Below the pieces are notes generated by a model. It worked only from the letters and a program-made list of their open reading frames with translations. It did no database searches and was not told the DNA's origin. Of a stretch of 64,000 bases of DNA, positions 35,826 to 44,421 are shown in pieces. The translations under genes were made by a program, and so were the position numbers. Numbering within the stretch: position 1 is the stretch's first letter; the number at the start of each line of letters is the position of its first letter. Source of the stretch: Paucibacter aquatile (GTDB lineage: Bacteria > Pseudomonadota > Gammaproteobacteria > Burkholderiales > Burkholderiaceae_C); NCBI RefSeq assembly GCF_002885975.1, contig NZ_POSP01000003.1:1178001-1242000 (forward strand), written 5' to 3'.

Positions 35826-36455
35826 ATGAAGCGCTCGCCCTTCGCGCGGCGCCGCCTGCTGGCGGCCGGCCTCGCGGCAAGCGGCCTGCTGGGCGCCGGC
35901 CTGCTCTGGGCGCGCCAGCGCTCGCCGGCCGCGGCAGCAGCCCTGCTGGTGGACGATTTCTGCGTGCTGGCGCCGCCGCTGGCCTATGAGCCGAGCTCGG
36001 GCCTGGGCCTGCTGCAGGCTCGCCCCATCCCAGGCGATGCGCGCTGCCCGGTCTGCGGCATGTTCCCGGCGCGTGCGCCGGAATGGGCGGCGCAGCTGAT
36101 CTTCAGTGACGGCGCCACGCAGTTCTTCGACTCACCAGTGTCCATGCTGATCTATCTGCAGGACGTCGGCCGCTATGCGCGTGGCCGCAGTGTCACCGAG
36201 GTCGCAGCACGTTATGTCCGTGACGCGGGCGGCAACCGTGCTCAGCCAGGCGCCTGGCTGGATGCCGGCCAGGCCGTCTTCGTCAGCGGCTCCGACGCGC
36301 TGGGGCCGATGCGGGCCGGCAATCTGCCGGCATTTGCCGACCGCGCGGCGGCGCTGGCCTTCGCGCAGCGGCGCGGAGGCCAAGCGATGCGCCTGGCCGA
36401 GGTGCCGCGTTCCCTGCTGAAGCAATTGGATCCAAGAGCCCATCTCGGGCATTGA
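35826..36455 (+). CDS. Second NosL-family protein
   Basis: A 209-residue exported protein (twin-Arg-rich start FARRRLLAAGLAASG, then a hydrophobic stretch) with the copper motif DARCPVCGMFPARAPEW at about residue 71. The NosL-type strand QLIFSDGATQFFDSPVSMLI and a late GSDALGPMRAGNLPAF segment also match. It differs clearly from the NosL before it, so it is an ancient paralogue, not a recent copy. The conserved CxxCGM argues for copper binding. It may be a periplasmic relay in the same delivery pathway; that role is inferred. Confidence 0.85.
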   Translation: MKRSPFARRRLLAAGLAASGLLGAGLLWARQRSPAAAAALLVDDFCVLAPPLAYEPSSGLGLLQARPIPGDARCPVCGMFPARAPEWAAQLIFSDGATQFFDSPVSMLIYLQDVGRYARGRSVTEVAARYVRDAGGNRAQPGAWLDAGQAVFVSGSDALGPMRAGNLPAFADRAAALAFAQRRGGQAMRLAEVPRSLLKQLDPRAHLGH

Positions 36456-36487
36456 GGCGCCGGAGCGGGAGAAAGTGCAGCCCTGTC

Positions 36488-36886
36488 ATGATGGCCGCCA
36501 TGACTGTCATCCAGCAGCTACGAAACTGGGCCCGTCGTCTCAAGCGCGATGGCCTGAGCCTGTGGTTCGCCGGCCGCCACCCGGGCACGCCCTGGCATGC
36601 CAAAGCCCTGGCGGCCCTGATCGTGGCCTATGCCTTGAGCCCCATCGACCTGATCCCGGACTTCATCCCGGTGCTGGGCTATCTCGACGAGTTGCTGCTG
36701 TTGCCCATCCTGATCCATCTCGGCCTGCGCCTGCTGCCGCCCGAGGTGCTGGCAGACTGCCGGCGCCTGGCCGAGGACTGGCTGCGCCAGGAAAAACGCA
36801 AGCCGGTGTCCTGGCTCGGTGCGGCCCTGGTCCTGCTGGTCTGGCTGGCCGCCACGATGGCGGTCTGGCTTGCCCTGCGGCGTTGA
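36488..36886 (+). CDS. DUF1232 (YkvA-like) membrane protein
   Basis: A 132-residue protein. The DUF1232 signature ALIVAYALSPIDLIPDFIPV spans about residues 38-57 and YLDELLLLPILIHLGLRLLP continues it. A C-terminal hydrophobic helix follows (LGAALVLLVWLAATMAVWLAL). The function of the family is unknown. The ATG was chosen for the GGGAGAAAG upstream; ATGs at 36491 and 36500 are alternatives. It follows the second nosL gene by 32 bp, so it probably ends the nos transcript. Confidence 0.8.
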   Translation: MMAAMTVIQQLRNWARRLKRDGLSLWFAGRHPGTPWHAKALAALIVAYALSPIDLIPDFIPVLGYLDELLLLPILIHLGLRLLPPEVLADCRRLAEDWLRQEKRKPVSWLGAALVLLVWLAATMAVWLALRR

Positions 36887-36931
36887 GCGGGACGCCCCCC
36901 ATCGATAGCGCTGGCAGCAGAGCCGATTTCC

Positions 36932-36973
36932 TTGTTCCGGTTCAAGGAAGCGGCTGACATAAGTCCCTAGTCT
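36932..36973 (+). promoter_or_regulatory. Fnr/Dnr box and -10 of the norC operon
   Basis: TTGTTCCGGTTCAA keeps the right half TCAA and three of four bases of the left half. TAGTCT follows 22 nt later, a good -10 at class II spacing. The predicted transcript start lies about 30 bp before norC. Confidence 0.75.
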
Positions 36974-37009
36974 TGCGGCATCTGCAACAGACCCTGAGGA
37001 CGGACCATC

Positions 37010-37435
37010 ATGAGCCGAGGCTTCACCAGCCAGATGGCGCGCAATATCTTCTACGGAGGCACCTTGTTCTTCGTGCTGCTGTTCGCCGCGCTGATCTTCG
37101 ACACCGAGCAAAGAATTCCCAAGCGGTCCAATGCCGGCGAACTGACGCCGGCCGTGGTGCGCGGCAAGCACATCTGGGAAACCCGCAACTGCATCGGCTG
37201 CCACACCCTGCTCGGCGAAGGCGCCTATTTCGCGCCCGAGCTGGGCAATGTCTACAAGCGCCGCGGCCCTGACTTCATCAAGGCCTGGATCAAGGCCCAG
37301 CCGACCGGCGCCCCCGGCCGCCGCCAGATGCCCAACTTCCAGCTCGACGACAAGCAGCTTGATGACCTCGTTGAGTTCCTCAGGTGGACGAACGGTATCG
37401 ACACCGAAAAGTGGCCGCCGAATGTCGAAGGCTGA
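37010..37435 (+). CDS. norC: NorC: cytochrome c subunit of nitric oxide reductase
   Basis: Membrane-anchored monoheme cytochrome c that feeds electrons to NorB. The 141 residues have an N-terminal membrane helix (IFYGGTLFFVLLFAALIF). The heme motif NCIGCHTLLGEG lies at about residues 61-72 and the Met axial-ligand segment is RRQMPNFQL. The length and ending (FLRWTNGIDTEKWPPN) are typical. It is preceded by an Fnr-type promoter and followed by an unusual tandem repeat before norB. Confidence 0.97.
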   Translation: MSRGFTSQMARNIFYGGTLFFVLLFAALIFDTEQRIPKRSNAGELTPAVVRGKHIWETRNCIGCHTLLGEGAYFAPELGNVYKRRGPDFIKAWIKAQPTGAPGRRQMPNFQLDDKQLDDLVEFLRWTNGIDTEKWPPNVEG

Positions 37436-37581
37436 GTCGCGACCGAGCTGAGTCCACTGCGGACTCAGCGACGCGCGACGAAGGCCGGGCCGCCTGCAAG
37501 CGGTACGGCTGAGACGCGACCGAGCTCAGCCCCTGCCAACTCAGCGACGCGCGACGAAGGCCGGCACGCCTGCAAGCGCGC
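37431..37581. repeat. Tandem duplication in the norC-norB gap
   Basis: Two head-to-tail copies of 76 and 75 bp (37431-37506 and 37507-37581) begin at the norC stop codon and differ at few positions and one deletion. The first copy contains a perfect 9-bp hairpin, GCTGAGTCC with GGACTCAGC around five bases (37447-37469). In the second copy this hairpin is eroded. It could act as an RNA stability or processing element between the two cistrons. Confidence 0.88.
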
Positions 37582-37612
37582 CGGCCGGGTCTCCCGAACA
37601 AGAGGATTCCAT

Positions 37613-39055
37613 ATGAAACCCATCACCCTCAAATACAAATCCCAAGCCGTCGCCAAGCTCTACTTCGTCGGCGCACTGGCACTCTTTCTTGGCCAGATCG
37701 TCTTCGGCATCACCCTGGGCCTGCAGTACCTGATCGGGGACCTGATGTTCCCGGCCATTCCCTTCAATATCGCCCGCATGGTGCACACGAATCTGCTGAT
37801 CGTGTGGCTGCTGATGGGCTTTATGGGCAGCGCCTATTTCCTGGTGCCCGAGGAGGCGGAGACCGAGCTTTACAGCCCGCTGCTGGCCAAGATCCTGTTC
37901 TGGGTCTTCCTGGGCGCCGGCGCGCTGACCATACTCGGCTATCTGCTGGTGCCCTATGCCACGCTGGCCGAGATGACCGGCAACAACCTGCTGGCCACCA
38001 TGGGGCGCGAATTCCTGGAGCAGCCGCTGCCGACCAAGCTGGGCATCGTCGTCGTCGCCCTGGCTTTTCTCTTCAACATCAGCATGACGGTGCTGAAGGG
38101 CCGCAAGACCGCCATCACCCTGGTGCTGCTGATGGGCTTGTGGGGCCTGGCCCTGATGTTCCTGTTCAGCTTCGTCAACCCCAGCAATCTGGTGCGCGAC
38201 AAGATGTACTGGTGGTTCGTGGTTCACCTCTGGGTGGAAGGCACTTGGGAGCTGATCCTGGGCGCGCTGCTGGCCTTTGTGCTGATCAAGACCACCGGCG
38301 TGGACCGTGAAGTGATCGACAAGTGGCTGTACCTGATCGTCACCATGGCCCTGGTCACCGGCATCCTGGGTACCGGCCACCACTTCTTCTTCATCGGTCT
38401 GCCGGGCTACTGGCTGTGGGTCGGCAGTGTGTTCAGCGCACTGGAGCCCATCCCCTTCTTCATGATGACCTTGTTCGCCTTCAATATGGTGCAGCGGCGC
38501 AAGCGCGAGCATCCCAACCAGGCGGCCGTGCTCTGGGCCGTGGGCTGCGCGGTGATGGGCTTCCTCGGCGCCGGCGTCTGGGGCTTCCTGCACACGCTGA
38601 GCCCGGTCAACTACTACACCCATGGCAGCCAGATCACTGCAGCCCACGGCCACCTGGCCTTCTACGGCGCCTATGTGCTGGTGGTCATTGCAATGATCAG
38701 TTATGCCATGCCCCTGCTGCGCGGCCGCGAGGCCAACTCACGACGTGCCCAGAACGTGGAAATGTGGAGCTTCTGGATCATGACCATAGGCATGGGCGTG
38801 ATGGTGCTGGCCCTGACCGGCGCCGGCATCCTGCAGGTCTGGCTGCAGCGCATGCCCACCGAGGGCGCGATGAGCTTCATGGCCACGCAAGACCAGCTGC
38901 GTTTCTTCTACTGGCTGCGCATGGCCGGCGGCGTGATGTTCCTGCTGGGCCTGCTGGCTTATCTGGCCAGCTTCTTCGTCGGCCCCGGCCGGGCCGAAGA
39001 TGAAGCCCTGCACGAAAGCGCCCAGCAAAACGGCGCCTTGCCCCGCGCGGCCTGA
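37613..39055 (+). CDS. norB: NorB: catalytic subunit of nitric oxide reductase (cNOR)
   Basis: Heme-copper-oxidase-superfamily membrane enzyme reducing 2 NO to N2O. The 480 residues have about 12 membrane helices. Ligand histidines are in ARMVHTNLLIVW (heme b), WWFVVHLWVEGTWE, LGTGHHFFFIG (FeB/heme b3) and AAHGHLAFYGAY. The conserved Glu of the non-heme iron site lies in VEGTWELI. The length suits the cytochrome c-dependent type with NorC. An AGAGGA ribosome site precedes the ATG; norQ follows 2 bp after the stop. Confidence 0.98.
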   Translation: MKPITLKYKSQAVAKLYFVGALALFLGQIVFGITLGLQYLIGDLMFPAIPFNIARMVHTNLLIVWLLMGFMGSAYFLVPEEAETELYSPLLAKILFWVFLGAGALTILGYLLVPYATLAEMTGNNLLATMGREFLEQPLPTKLGIVVVALAFLFNISMTVLKGRKTAITLVLLMGLWGLALMFLFSFVNPSNLVRDKMYWWFVVHLWVEGTWELILGALLAFVLIKTTGVDREVIDKWLYLIVTMALVTGILGTGHHFFFIGLPGYWLWVGSVFSALEPIPFFMMTLFAFNMVQRRKREHPNQAAVLWAVGCAVMGFLGAGVWGFLHTLSPVNYYTHGSQITAAHGHLAFYGAYVLVVIAMISYAMPLLRGREANSRRAQNVEMWSFWIMTIGMGVMVLALTGAGILQVWLQRMPTEGAMSFMATQDQLRFFYWLRMAGGVMFLLGLLAYLASFFVGPGRAEDEALHESAQQNGALPRAA

Positions 39056-39057
39056 GC

Positions 39058-39867
39058 ATGGAAATGCACAGTGCCAGGCAGTTGCAACAACTGCCCTTCT
39101 ATGCGCCCCAAGGCGAGGAATGCCGGCTCTTCGAGCAGGCCCATGCCAGCCGCCTACCCCTGCTGATCAAGGGCCCGACCGGCTGCGGCAAGACCCGGCT
39201 GGTCGAGCATATGGCGGCCCGGCTGGGCCGGCCACTGATCACGGTCAGCTGCCATGACGACCTCAGCGCGGCCGACCTGGTCGGCCGCCACCTGATCCAG
39301 GGCGGCGACACGCGCTGGTGCGACGGCCCGCTGACCCGGGCCGTGCGCGAAGGTGCGATCTGCTATCTGGACGAAGTGGTCGAGGCGCGCAAGGACACCA
39401 CCGTGGTCCTGCACCCGCTGGCCGATGACCGGCGCCAGCTGGCCATCGAGCGCACCGGCGAGCTGCTGCAGGCTGCGCCCGGCTTCATGCTGGTGATCAG
39501 CTACAACCCCGGCTACCAGAACCTGCTCAAGGGCCTGAAGCCCAGCACCCGCCAGCGCTTCGTCGCCCTGGGCCTTGACTACCCGGCGCCTGACATCGAG
39601 CGCGCCATCGTCGCCAGCGAGAGCGGCTGCACGGACGAGGTCGCTGCCCAGCTGGTCCGCCTGGCCCAGGCCCTGCGCCGGCTGACCGAGCAAGACCTGG
39701 AAGAAACCGCCAGCACCCGGCTGCTGGTGATGGCGGCGCGCCTGCATGTGGCCGGTCTGGCACTGCTACCCGCCTGCCGCGCGGCCATCGTCGACGCGCT
39801 GACGGACGAAGCCGACACCGGCGCCGCCCTGCACGAGGTGCTGCGCGCGGTGATCGGCGATGCCTGA
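39058..39867 (+). CDS. norQ: NorQ: MoxR-type AAA+ ATPase
   Basis: Cytoplasmic AAA+ protein of the CbbQ/NirQ/NorQ family, 269 residues, that with NorD inserts the non-heme iron into NorB. Walker A is LIKGPTGCGKTRLVEH (about residue 36). Walker B is GAICYLDEVVEARKD (about 100) and sensor 1 is VISYNPGYQNL. The C-terminal CbbQ_C segment (TRLLVMAARLHVAGL) is present. It starts 2 bp after norB and overlaps the next gene by 8 bp, indicating coupling within norCBQ-x-D. Confidence 0.96.
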   Translation: MEMHSARQLQQLPFYAPQGEECRLFEQAHASRLPLLIKGPTGCGKTRLVEHMAARLGRPLITVSCHDDLSAADLVGRHLIQGGDTRWCDGPLTRAVREGAICYLDEVVEARKDTTVVLHPLADDRRQLAIERTGELLQAAPGFMLVISYNPGYQNLLKGLKPSTRQRFVALGLDYPAPDIERAIVASESGCTDEVAAQLVRLAQALRRLTEQDLEETASTRLLVMAARLHVAGLALLPACRAAIVDALTDEADTGAALHEVLRAVIGDA

Positions 39868-40855
39868 TCCTGGCCCCGCGACGGGCTCTTCTGTTCAGCA
39901 CAGCCAGCGCCTGCAGCGCCGCCGGCGCGCCACGCAGCTGGCCTTCTTCGCCCTCTTCCTGCTGGCGCCGGCGCTGAACCTGCTGCGCTTCGACCTCAAC
40001 GAAACCCAACTCTGGTTCCTCGGCCAGCGCTGGAGTCTGGGCATCAGCGCCCTGCAGCGCGGCGAGGTGAGCGCCGATCAAGCGGCCCTAAGCCTGATCC
40101 TGCGCGGCATCCTGCCGGGCCTGGCCCTGGTGGCGCTCTTTCTCGGTGTGGCCTGGCGTTGGGGCCGGCTGTACTGCGGCTGGCTGTGCCCGCATTTCTC
40201 GCTGGTCGAGGGGCTGAACGCTTTGCTGCACAAGGCCTGCGGCAAATTCAGCCTCTGGGACGAGCAGGCCAGCCTGCGGCCGGGCGAGACCGCGCAGCGG
40301 CGCTGGTGGCCCGTCTATGCCTTGAGCTGCGCGGGTTTCGGCTTTCTCTGGGCCATCACCCTGCTGACCTATCTGCTGCCGCCGCCAGCGATCTGGGGCG
40401 GCCTGCTGCAAGGTACGCTGACCGCCAACCAGAGCCGCTTCATCCTGATTGCCGGCAGCGCCTTCACCCTGGAGCTGCTGTTCGCCCGCCACCTGTTCTG
40501 CCGCTTCGGCTGCGCCGTCGGCCTGTTCCAGAGCCTGGCCTGGATGGCCAATCCGCGCGCCCTGGTCGTGGCCTTCAAGCGCGAGCGCGCCAGCGACTGC
40601 CGAACCTGCAGCACCGAGCGTGCGCCCGAGGGCAGCGCCTGCGACCGCGTCTGCCCGATGCGGCTGCGGCCGCGCCAGATCAAGCGCCTGATGTTTTCCT
40701 GCGTGCAGTGCGGCCGCTGCGTGGACCAATGCGCCGAATCGCAACAGGCCCAGCCGCAGCTGCCCCAACCCCAGCTGGAATGGACAGTGGGCCTGGACGC
40801 GCTGCGTGAGACGCTGCGCCAGTCGAAAAAGAACAGCAACAGAACCGACCCTTGA
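39860..40855 (+). CDS. 4Fe-4S membrane protein embedded in the nor operon
   Basis: A 331-residue NapH/CcoG-like membrane protein. About five hydrophobic segments carry two CxxxC-type motifs, GRLYCGWLCPHFSLVEG (about residue 101) and HLFCRFGCAVGLFQS (about 213). The C-terminal domain has CRTC, a later CDRVCPM, and FSCVQCGRCVDQCAES; together these could hold two 4Fe-4S clusters, with unusual spacing in the first. It overlaps norQ and precedes norD, so it is in the nor operon. A redox role in NorB metal-centre assembly or electron supply is inferred. Standard norCBQD clusters lack it. Confidence 0.88.
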   Translation: MPDPGPATGSSVQHSQRLQRRRRATQLAFFALFLLAPALNLLRFDLNETQLWFLGQRWSLGISALQRGEVSADQAALSLILRGILPGLALVALFLGVAWRWGRLYCGWLCPHFSLVEGLNALLHKACGKFSLWDEQASLRPGETAQRRWWPVYALSCAGFGFLWAITLLTYLLPPPAIWGGLLQGTLTANQSRFILIAGSAFTLELLFARHLFCRFGCAVGLFQSLAWMANPRALVVAFKRERASDCRTCSTERAPEGSACDRVCPMRLRPRQIKRLMFSCVQCGRCVDQCAESQQAQPQLPQPQLEWTVGLDALRETLRQSKKNSNRTDP

Positions 40856-40871
40856 AGTAGGAAGTTAGACC

Positions 40872-42746
40872 ATGGAAGAGTGGATCGGCGAACGCTGGCA
40901 TCGCTTCATCACCGGAGCCGCCGAGCGCGGCCATGACGGGGCTGCCGTGGCGCTGCCCGATGTGCAGCAGGCCGTCGGCCTGCTCTACCGCGCCGCCGGC
41001 GGCAGCCACAGCCTGCGCATCGTGCCCGCGGCCGATATGCGCATCGGAGGCCCGCGCCACTGGCTGCAGCGCCTGGCCGGCAGCGGCACGCGCGCCGCCC
41101 TGCCGCGCTTGGACAGCGAGACCCTGGCCCTGCCGCCGCGCATCGCCCTGTTCGAGCAGGCGGAGCTGAACCGCGACCTCTACCTCTGGCTGGCCGCCCT
41201 GGCCGCCTGCTTCGAACTCAGTGCCAGCGGCAGCTGGGCGGGCGACAACCTGGCCGCTTGCCAGCTGGCCCTGCAGCGCTGCCCGGGCCTGCGGCCGCGC
41301 TGGCTGCGCTTGCGCGAGGCCCATTTGGCCCAGCGCCGCGCCGAGGCCGTGGCGCTGCGCACGCCCGAGGCGCGGGCGGCCGAGGCGCGCCTGCAGGCCC
41401 TGCTGCTGGCCGAGCCCGGGCTGGCCAGGATCGATGGCAGCTTCGATGGCCGCTTCGATGTGGAGGCCCCGCTGCTGGCCCCGGTCTGGCTGTGGCTTCA
41501 GGCCCTGCCTGCGGCCGCGGCGGGGGCGACGGGCCAGGCGCGCAGCGCGGCCGCGGGCGGTGGGTCACAAGCGCAACAAGAACAAGAGCAAGCGAAACGC
41601 CGCCGCGCCCGCCCGGCCAAGCCGGCCTCGCAGAGGGCGCCGCTGCTGCTGGCCTCCAAGGCCGAGTCCCTGCGCAGCTGGAGCGAGCATGTGCCCCTGG
41701 ACCGTGCCAGCGAGGACGAGACCGACGAGGACGAGGCACGCGCCGCGGCCGACGATATGGAGGAGCTGACGCTGGCGCGCGAGGGCTCGGCCAGCGCCGC
41801 ACGCATCAAGTTCGACCTCGACCTGCCCAGCGCCAGCGCCGACGACCTGCCCCTGGGCGAGGGCGAGTCACTGCCCGAGTGGGACTGGAAGCGGCAATGC
41901 CTGCTGCCCGAACATTGCCGGGTGCAGACCCTGGTGGCGCGACCGAGCGGCCCGGCGTTCTCGCCCCCTGCCGCATTGCGCCAGACCGCACGCCGCCTGC
42001 GCCGCCGGCTCGAAACCCTGCGCAGCGCGCCGCAGTGGCAGCGCGGCTGCAACGAGGGTGAGATGCTGGATCTCGATGCCTGGGTGCGGCATCTGGCCGG
42101 CCTGCACGCCAGCAGCAGCCCCGAACCGCAAGTCTGGGCCCGGCGCCAGCGCAGCGAGCGCAGCCTGGCCACCTTGCTGCTGGCCGATCTGTCCCTGTCC
42201 ACCGACGCCTATGCCAACAACGAGCAGCGGGTGATCGATGTGATCCGCGATGCGCTCTATGTCTTCGGCGAGGCCTTGCATGGCTGCGGCGACCCCTTTG
42301 CCATGCTGGGCTTCAGCTCGGTGCGGCGCAGCCAGGTGCGCATCCATCAGCTCAAGGGTTTCGAGGAAGCCTGGTCCGGCCCGGTGCAAAGCCGGGTCGG
42401 CGCGATCAAGCCTGGCTACTACACCCGCATGGGCGCGGCGATTCGCCTGGCCACACGCCGGCTGCAAGAGCGCCCCGAGCGCCTGCGCCTGCTGCTGCTG
42501 CTGACCGACGGCAAGCCCAATGACCTCGATGTCTACGAGGGCCGCTGGGGTATCGAGGACACGCGCGAAGCAGTGCGCGAGGCGCGCCGCGCCGGCCTGC
42601 AGCCCTTTTGCCTGAGCATCGACGAGCAGGCCCAGGACTATCTGCCCCATCTTTTCGGCCACCAGGGCTGGGCCCGCGTGGCCCGCCCGACCGAACTGCC
42701 GCTGCGCCTGGCCGGGGTCTACAGCAGGTTGACACGCGGCGTCTGA
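40872..42746 (+). CDS. norD: NorD: von Willebrand A-domain maturation factor
   Basis: Cytoplasmic protein of 624 residues that pairs with NorQ to activate nitric oxide reductase. The N-terminal two-thirds are alpha-helical and charged, with an acidic/Ala linker (about residues 215-310). The C-terminal vWA domain has the MIDAS motif DLSLSTD (about residue 438) and the LLTDGKPNDLDVYEG segment. Length and ending (FCLSIDEQAQDYLPHLFG) match NorD. It starts 16 bp after the 4Fe-4S gene and closes the operon. Confidence 0.95.
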   Translation: MEEWIGERWHRFITGAAERGHDGAAVALPDVQQAVGLLYRAAGGSHSLRIVPAADMRIGGPRHWLQRLAGSGTRAALPRLDSETLALPPRIALFEQAELNRDLYLWLAALAACFELSASGSWAGDNLAACQLALQRCPGLRPRWLRLREAHLAQRRAEAVALRTPEARAAEARLQALLLAEPGLARIDGSFDGRFDVEAPLLAPVWLWLQALPAAAAGATGQARSAAAGGGSQAQQEQEQAKRRRARPAKPASQRAPLLLASKAESLRSWSEHVPLDRASEDETDEDEARAAADDMEELTLAREGSASAARIKFDLDLPSASADDLPLGEGESLPEWDWKRQCLLPEHCRVQTLVARPSGPAFSPPAALRQTARRLRRRLETLRSAPQWQRGCNEGEMLDLDAWVRHLAGLHASSSPEPQVWARRQRSERSLATLLLADLSLSTDAYANNEQRVIDVIRDALYVFGEALHGCGDPFAMLGFSSVRRSQVRIHQLKGFEEAWSGPVQSRVGAIKPGYYTRMGAAIRLATRRLQERPERLRLLLLLTDGKPNDLDVYEGRWGIEDTREAVREARRAGLQPFCLSIDEQAQDYLPHLFGHQGWARVARPTELPLRLAGVYSRLTRGV

Positions 42747-42769
42747 ACTGGGCAGCAGGGGCTGTGGGC

Positions 42770-42811
42770 TTGAGCGATGTCAAGTGGCCGGGCGCGGGCC
42801 GTCTCGACAAT
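42770..42811 (+). promoter_or_regulatory. Fnr/Dnr box and -10 of the first dnr gene
   Basis: TTGAGCGATGTCAA (TTGA-N6-TCAA) is followed 22 nt later by GACAAT as -10. The predicted start is about 30 bp before the regulator's ATG, so the gene is probably controlled by an Fnr-type protein, perhaps itself. Confidence 0.8.
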
Positions 42812-42849
42812 CGAGCTCTCGACAAGAACCCCAAGAACGGAGCCAGGCC

Positions 42850-43560
42850 ATGGACATGCGCGCGTTTGATCTACCTCGTTACCTCTCTGTGCTGCCCTTG
42901 TTCACCGATCTCAGTGCTCCAGAGCTGGCACGGCTGGCGCAAGGCTGCAGCCTGCGTCGTCTGACGCGCGGCGATCCGGTGTTCCGCGTTGGCCAGCCCT
43001 GCGAAGAGTTCCACGTCACCGTCACCGGGCAGGTCAAGCTCTTCGCCATCTCGCCGGCGGGCCAGGAGAAGGTGATCGAGCTGGTGGGGCCGGGAAACAG
43101 CTTCGCCGAAGCCCTCATGTTCACCGGCAGGCCCTACATCATCAATGCCCAGGCCCTGACCGACACCTTGCTGCTCTCGGTATCCAAGCAGGCGGTGCTG
43201 ACCGAGATCGAGCACGACAGCCGCTTCGCATTGCGCATGCTGGCGGGCATCTCACGCCGCCTGCACGGTCTGGTCCATGATGTCCAGGCCTATGCACTGC
43301 ACAGCGGCGTGCAGCGCGTGATCGGCTACCTGCTGCGCGACCAGCTGGCCGAGGACCGCGTCAGCGGCGAGATGGTCACGGTGTCCCTGCCCGTGAGCAA
43401 AGCCACCATCGCCTCGCGCCTGAGCCTGACGCCCGAGTACTTCTCGCGCGTGCTGCATGAGCTCGAAGCCGCGGGCTTGATCGAAGTGGACAAGCGCGAC
43501 ATCCGCATTCGTGATGTCGCCAACCTGGCGGCCTACACCGGCGGCCAGCAAGCGGGCTGA
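42850..43560 (+). CDS. dnr: Crp/Fnr-family regulator, Dnr type (first copy)
   Basis: Dimeric regulator of 236 residues expected to respond to NO and control denitrification genes. The N-terminal cNMP-like sensor domain contains RGDPVFRVGQPCEEFHVT and ELVGPGNSFAEALMF. A long dimer helix (ALRMLAGISRRLHGLVHDVQ) follows. The winged helix (LPVSKATIASRLSLTPEYFS) has the Glu/Ser/Arg pattern that reads TTGA half-sites. It lacks the four-Cys cluster of Fnr, as Dnr/Nnr proteins do. It has an Fnr box in its own promoter, and a second paralogue follows. Confidence 0.92.
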   Translation: MDMRAFDLPRYLSVLPLFTDLSAPELARLAQGCSLRRLTRGDPVFRVGQPCEEFHVTVTGQVKLFAISPAGQEKVIELVGPGNSFAEALMFTGRPYIINAQALTDTLLLSVSKQAVLTEIEHDSRFALRMLAGISRRLHGLVHDVQAYALHSGVQRVIGYLLRDQLAEDRVSGEMVTVSLPVSKATIASRLSLTPEYFSRVLHELEAAGLIEVDKRDIRIRDVANLAAYTGGQQAG

Positions 43561-43625
43561 TGCAAGCACCCATCGTTCGAAAGGAGTATTGACCATCGTT
43601 CCGTAGAACTACTGCGTCAGGCCGC

Positions 43626-43667
43626 TTGATACAGGTCAAATGAGCACCGTCGGCGCTGAACAGAATG
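43626..43667 (+). promoter_or_regulatory. Fnr/Dnr box and -10 of the second dnr gene
   Basis: TTGATACAGGTCAA is the closest of the set to the Fnr consensus on the left half. CAGAAT starts 21 nt downstream as -10. It precedes the regulator that leads the long ccm-nap transcription unit. Confidence 0.8.
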
Positions 43668-43710
43668 GCCCCCGCAAGCCCTTCTTTCCCAGCTCGACAA
43701 GGCTCAAGCC

Positions 43711-44421
43711 ATGCCCACTGCCCATCGTTCTACCGCCTCTGAGCTGCCGCGATACATGGCGGTTCATCCCATGTTCCAGGGCCTGAGTGAAGCGGATCTC
43801 GGCCTGATCGTGGACCAAGGCAGCAGCCTGATGCGCCTGCCTCGCGGCCAGGCCCTGTTCAGCAGCGGCGAGACCTGCGAGCACTTGATGATCATCATCA
43901 CGGGGCAGGTCAAGGTGTTTGCCTTGGCCACCCATGGCGGGGAAAAGGTGCTGGAGCTGATCGGGCCCGGACAAACCATCGGCGAGTCGTCGATCTTCAA
44001 CGACCAGCCCCAGGCATTCAATGCGCAGACCCTGACGGAAACGCTGCTGCTGCGCATCCCCAAGCGCGCCATCACGGCCCAGATCAAGCGCGACCCCGGT
44101 TTTGCCCTGCGTTTGCTGGCCGACGCATCGCAACGCATCCGCGGCCTGCAGCACGATGTGGAGAGCTATTGCCTGCGCAGCGGGCTGCAGCGTGTCGTCG
44201 GCTTCCTGCTGGAAGACCAGCGGCACAGCCACGAACGGCGCGCGCCCCACACGGTGTCGCTGCCCGTCAGCAAGGCGACGATCGCCTCGCGCCTGAGCTT
44301 GACCCCCGAGTACTTCTCACGGGTGCTGCGCGAGCTGGAGGACGAAGGCCTGATTCAGATTTCGCGGCGCGACATCCACATTCTGCAGCCCGAGGAATTG
44401 GCGAGTTACACCCTGCAATGA
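43711..44421 (+). CDS. Crp/Fnr-family regulator, Dnr type (second copy)
   Basis: A 236-residue regulator with the same layout as the preceding one: sensor domain (RGQALFSSGETCEHLMI, ELIGPGQTIGESSIF), dimer helix (ALRLLADASQRIRGLQHDVE) and winged helix (LPVSKATIASRLSLTPEYFS). The recognition helix is identical to the first copy, so both should bind the same TTGA-N6-TCAA sites. The sensor domains differ, so they may sense different signals, for example NO and O2 or nitrite. The stop overlaps the next gene's ATG, making it the first gene of a coupled unit through ccmI. Confidence 0.92.
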   Translation: MPTAHRSTASELPRYMAVHPMFQGLSEADLGLIVDQGSSLMRLPRGQALFSSGETCEHLMIIITGQVKVFALATHGGEKVLELIGPGQTIGESSIFNDQPQAFNAQTLTETLLLRIPKRAITAQIKRDPGFALRLLADASQRIRGLQHDVESYCLRSGLQRVVGFLLEDQRHSHERRAPHTVSLPVSKATIASRLSLTPEYFSRVLRELEDEGLIQISRRDIHILQPEELASYTLQ

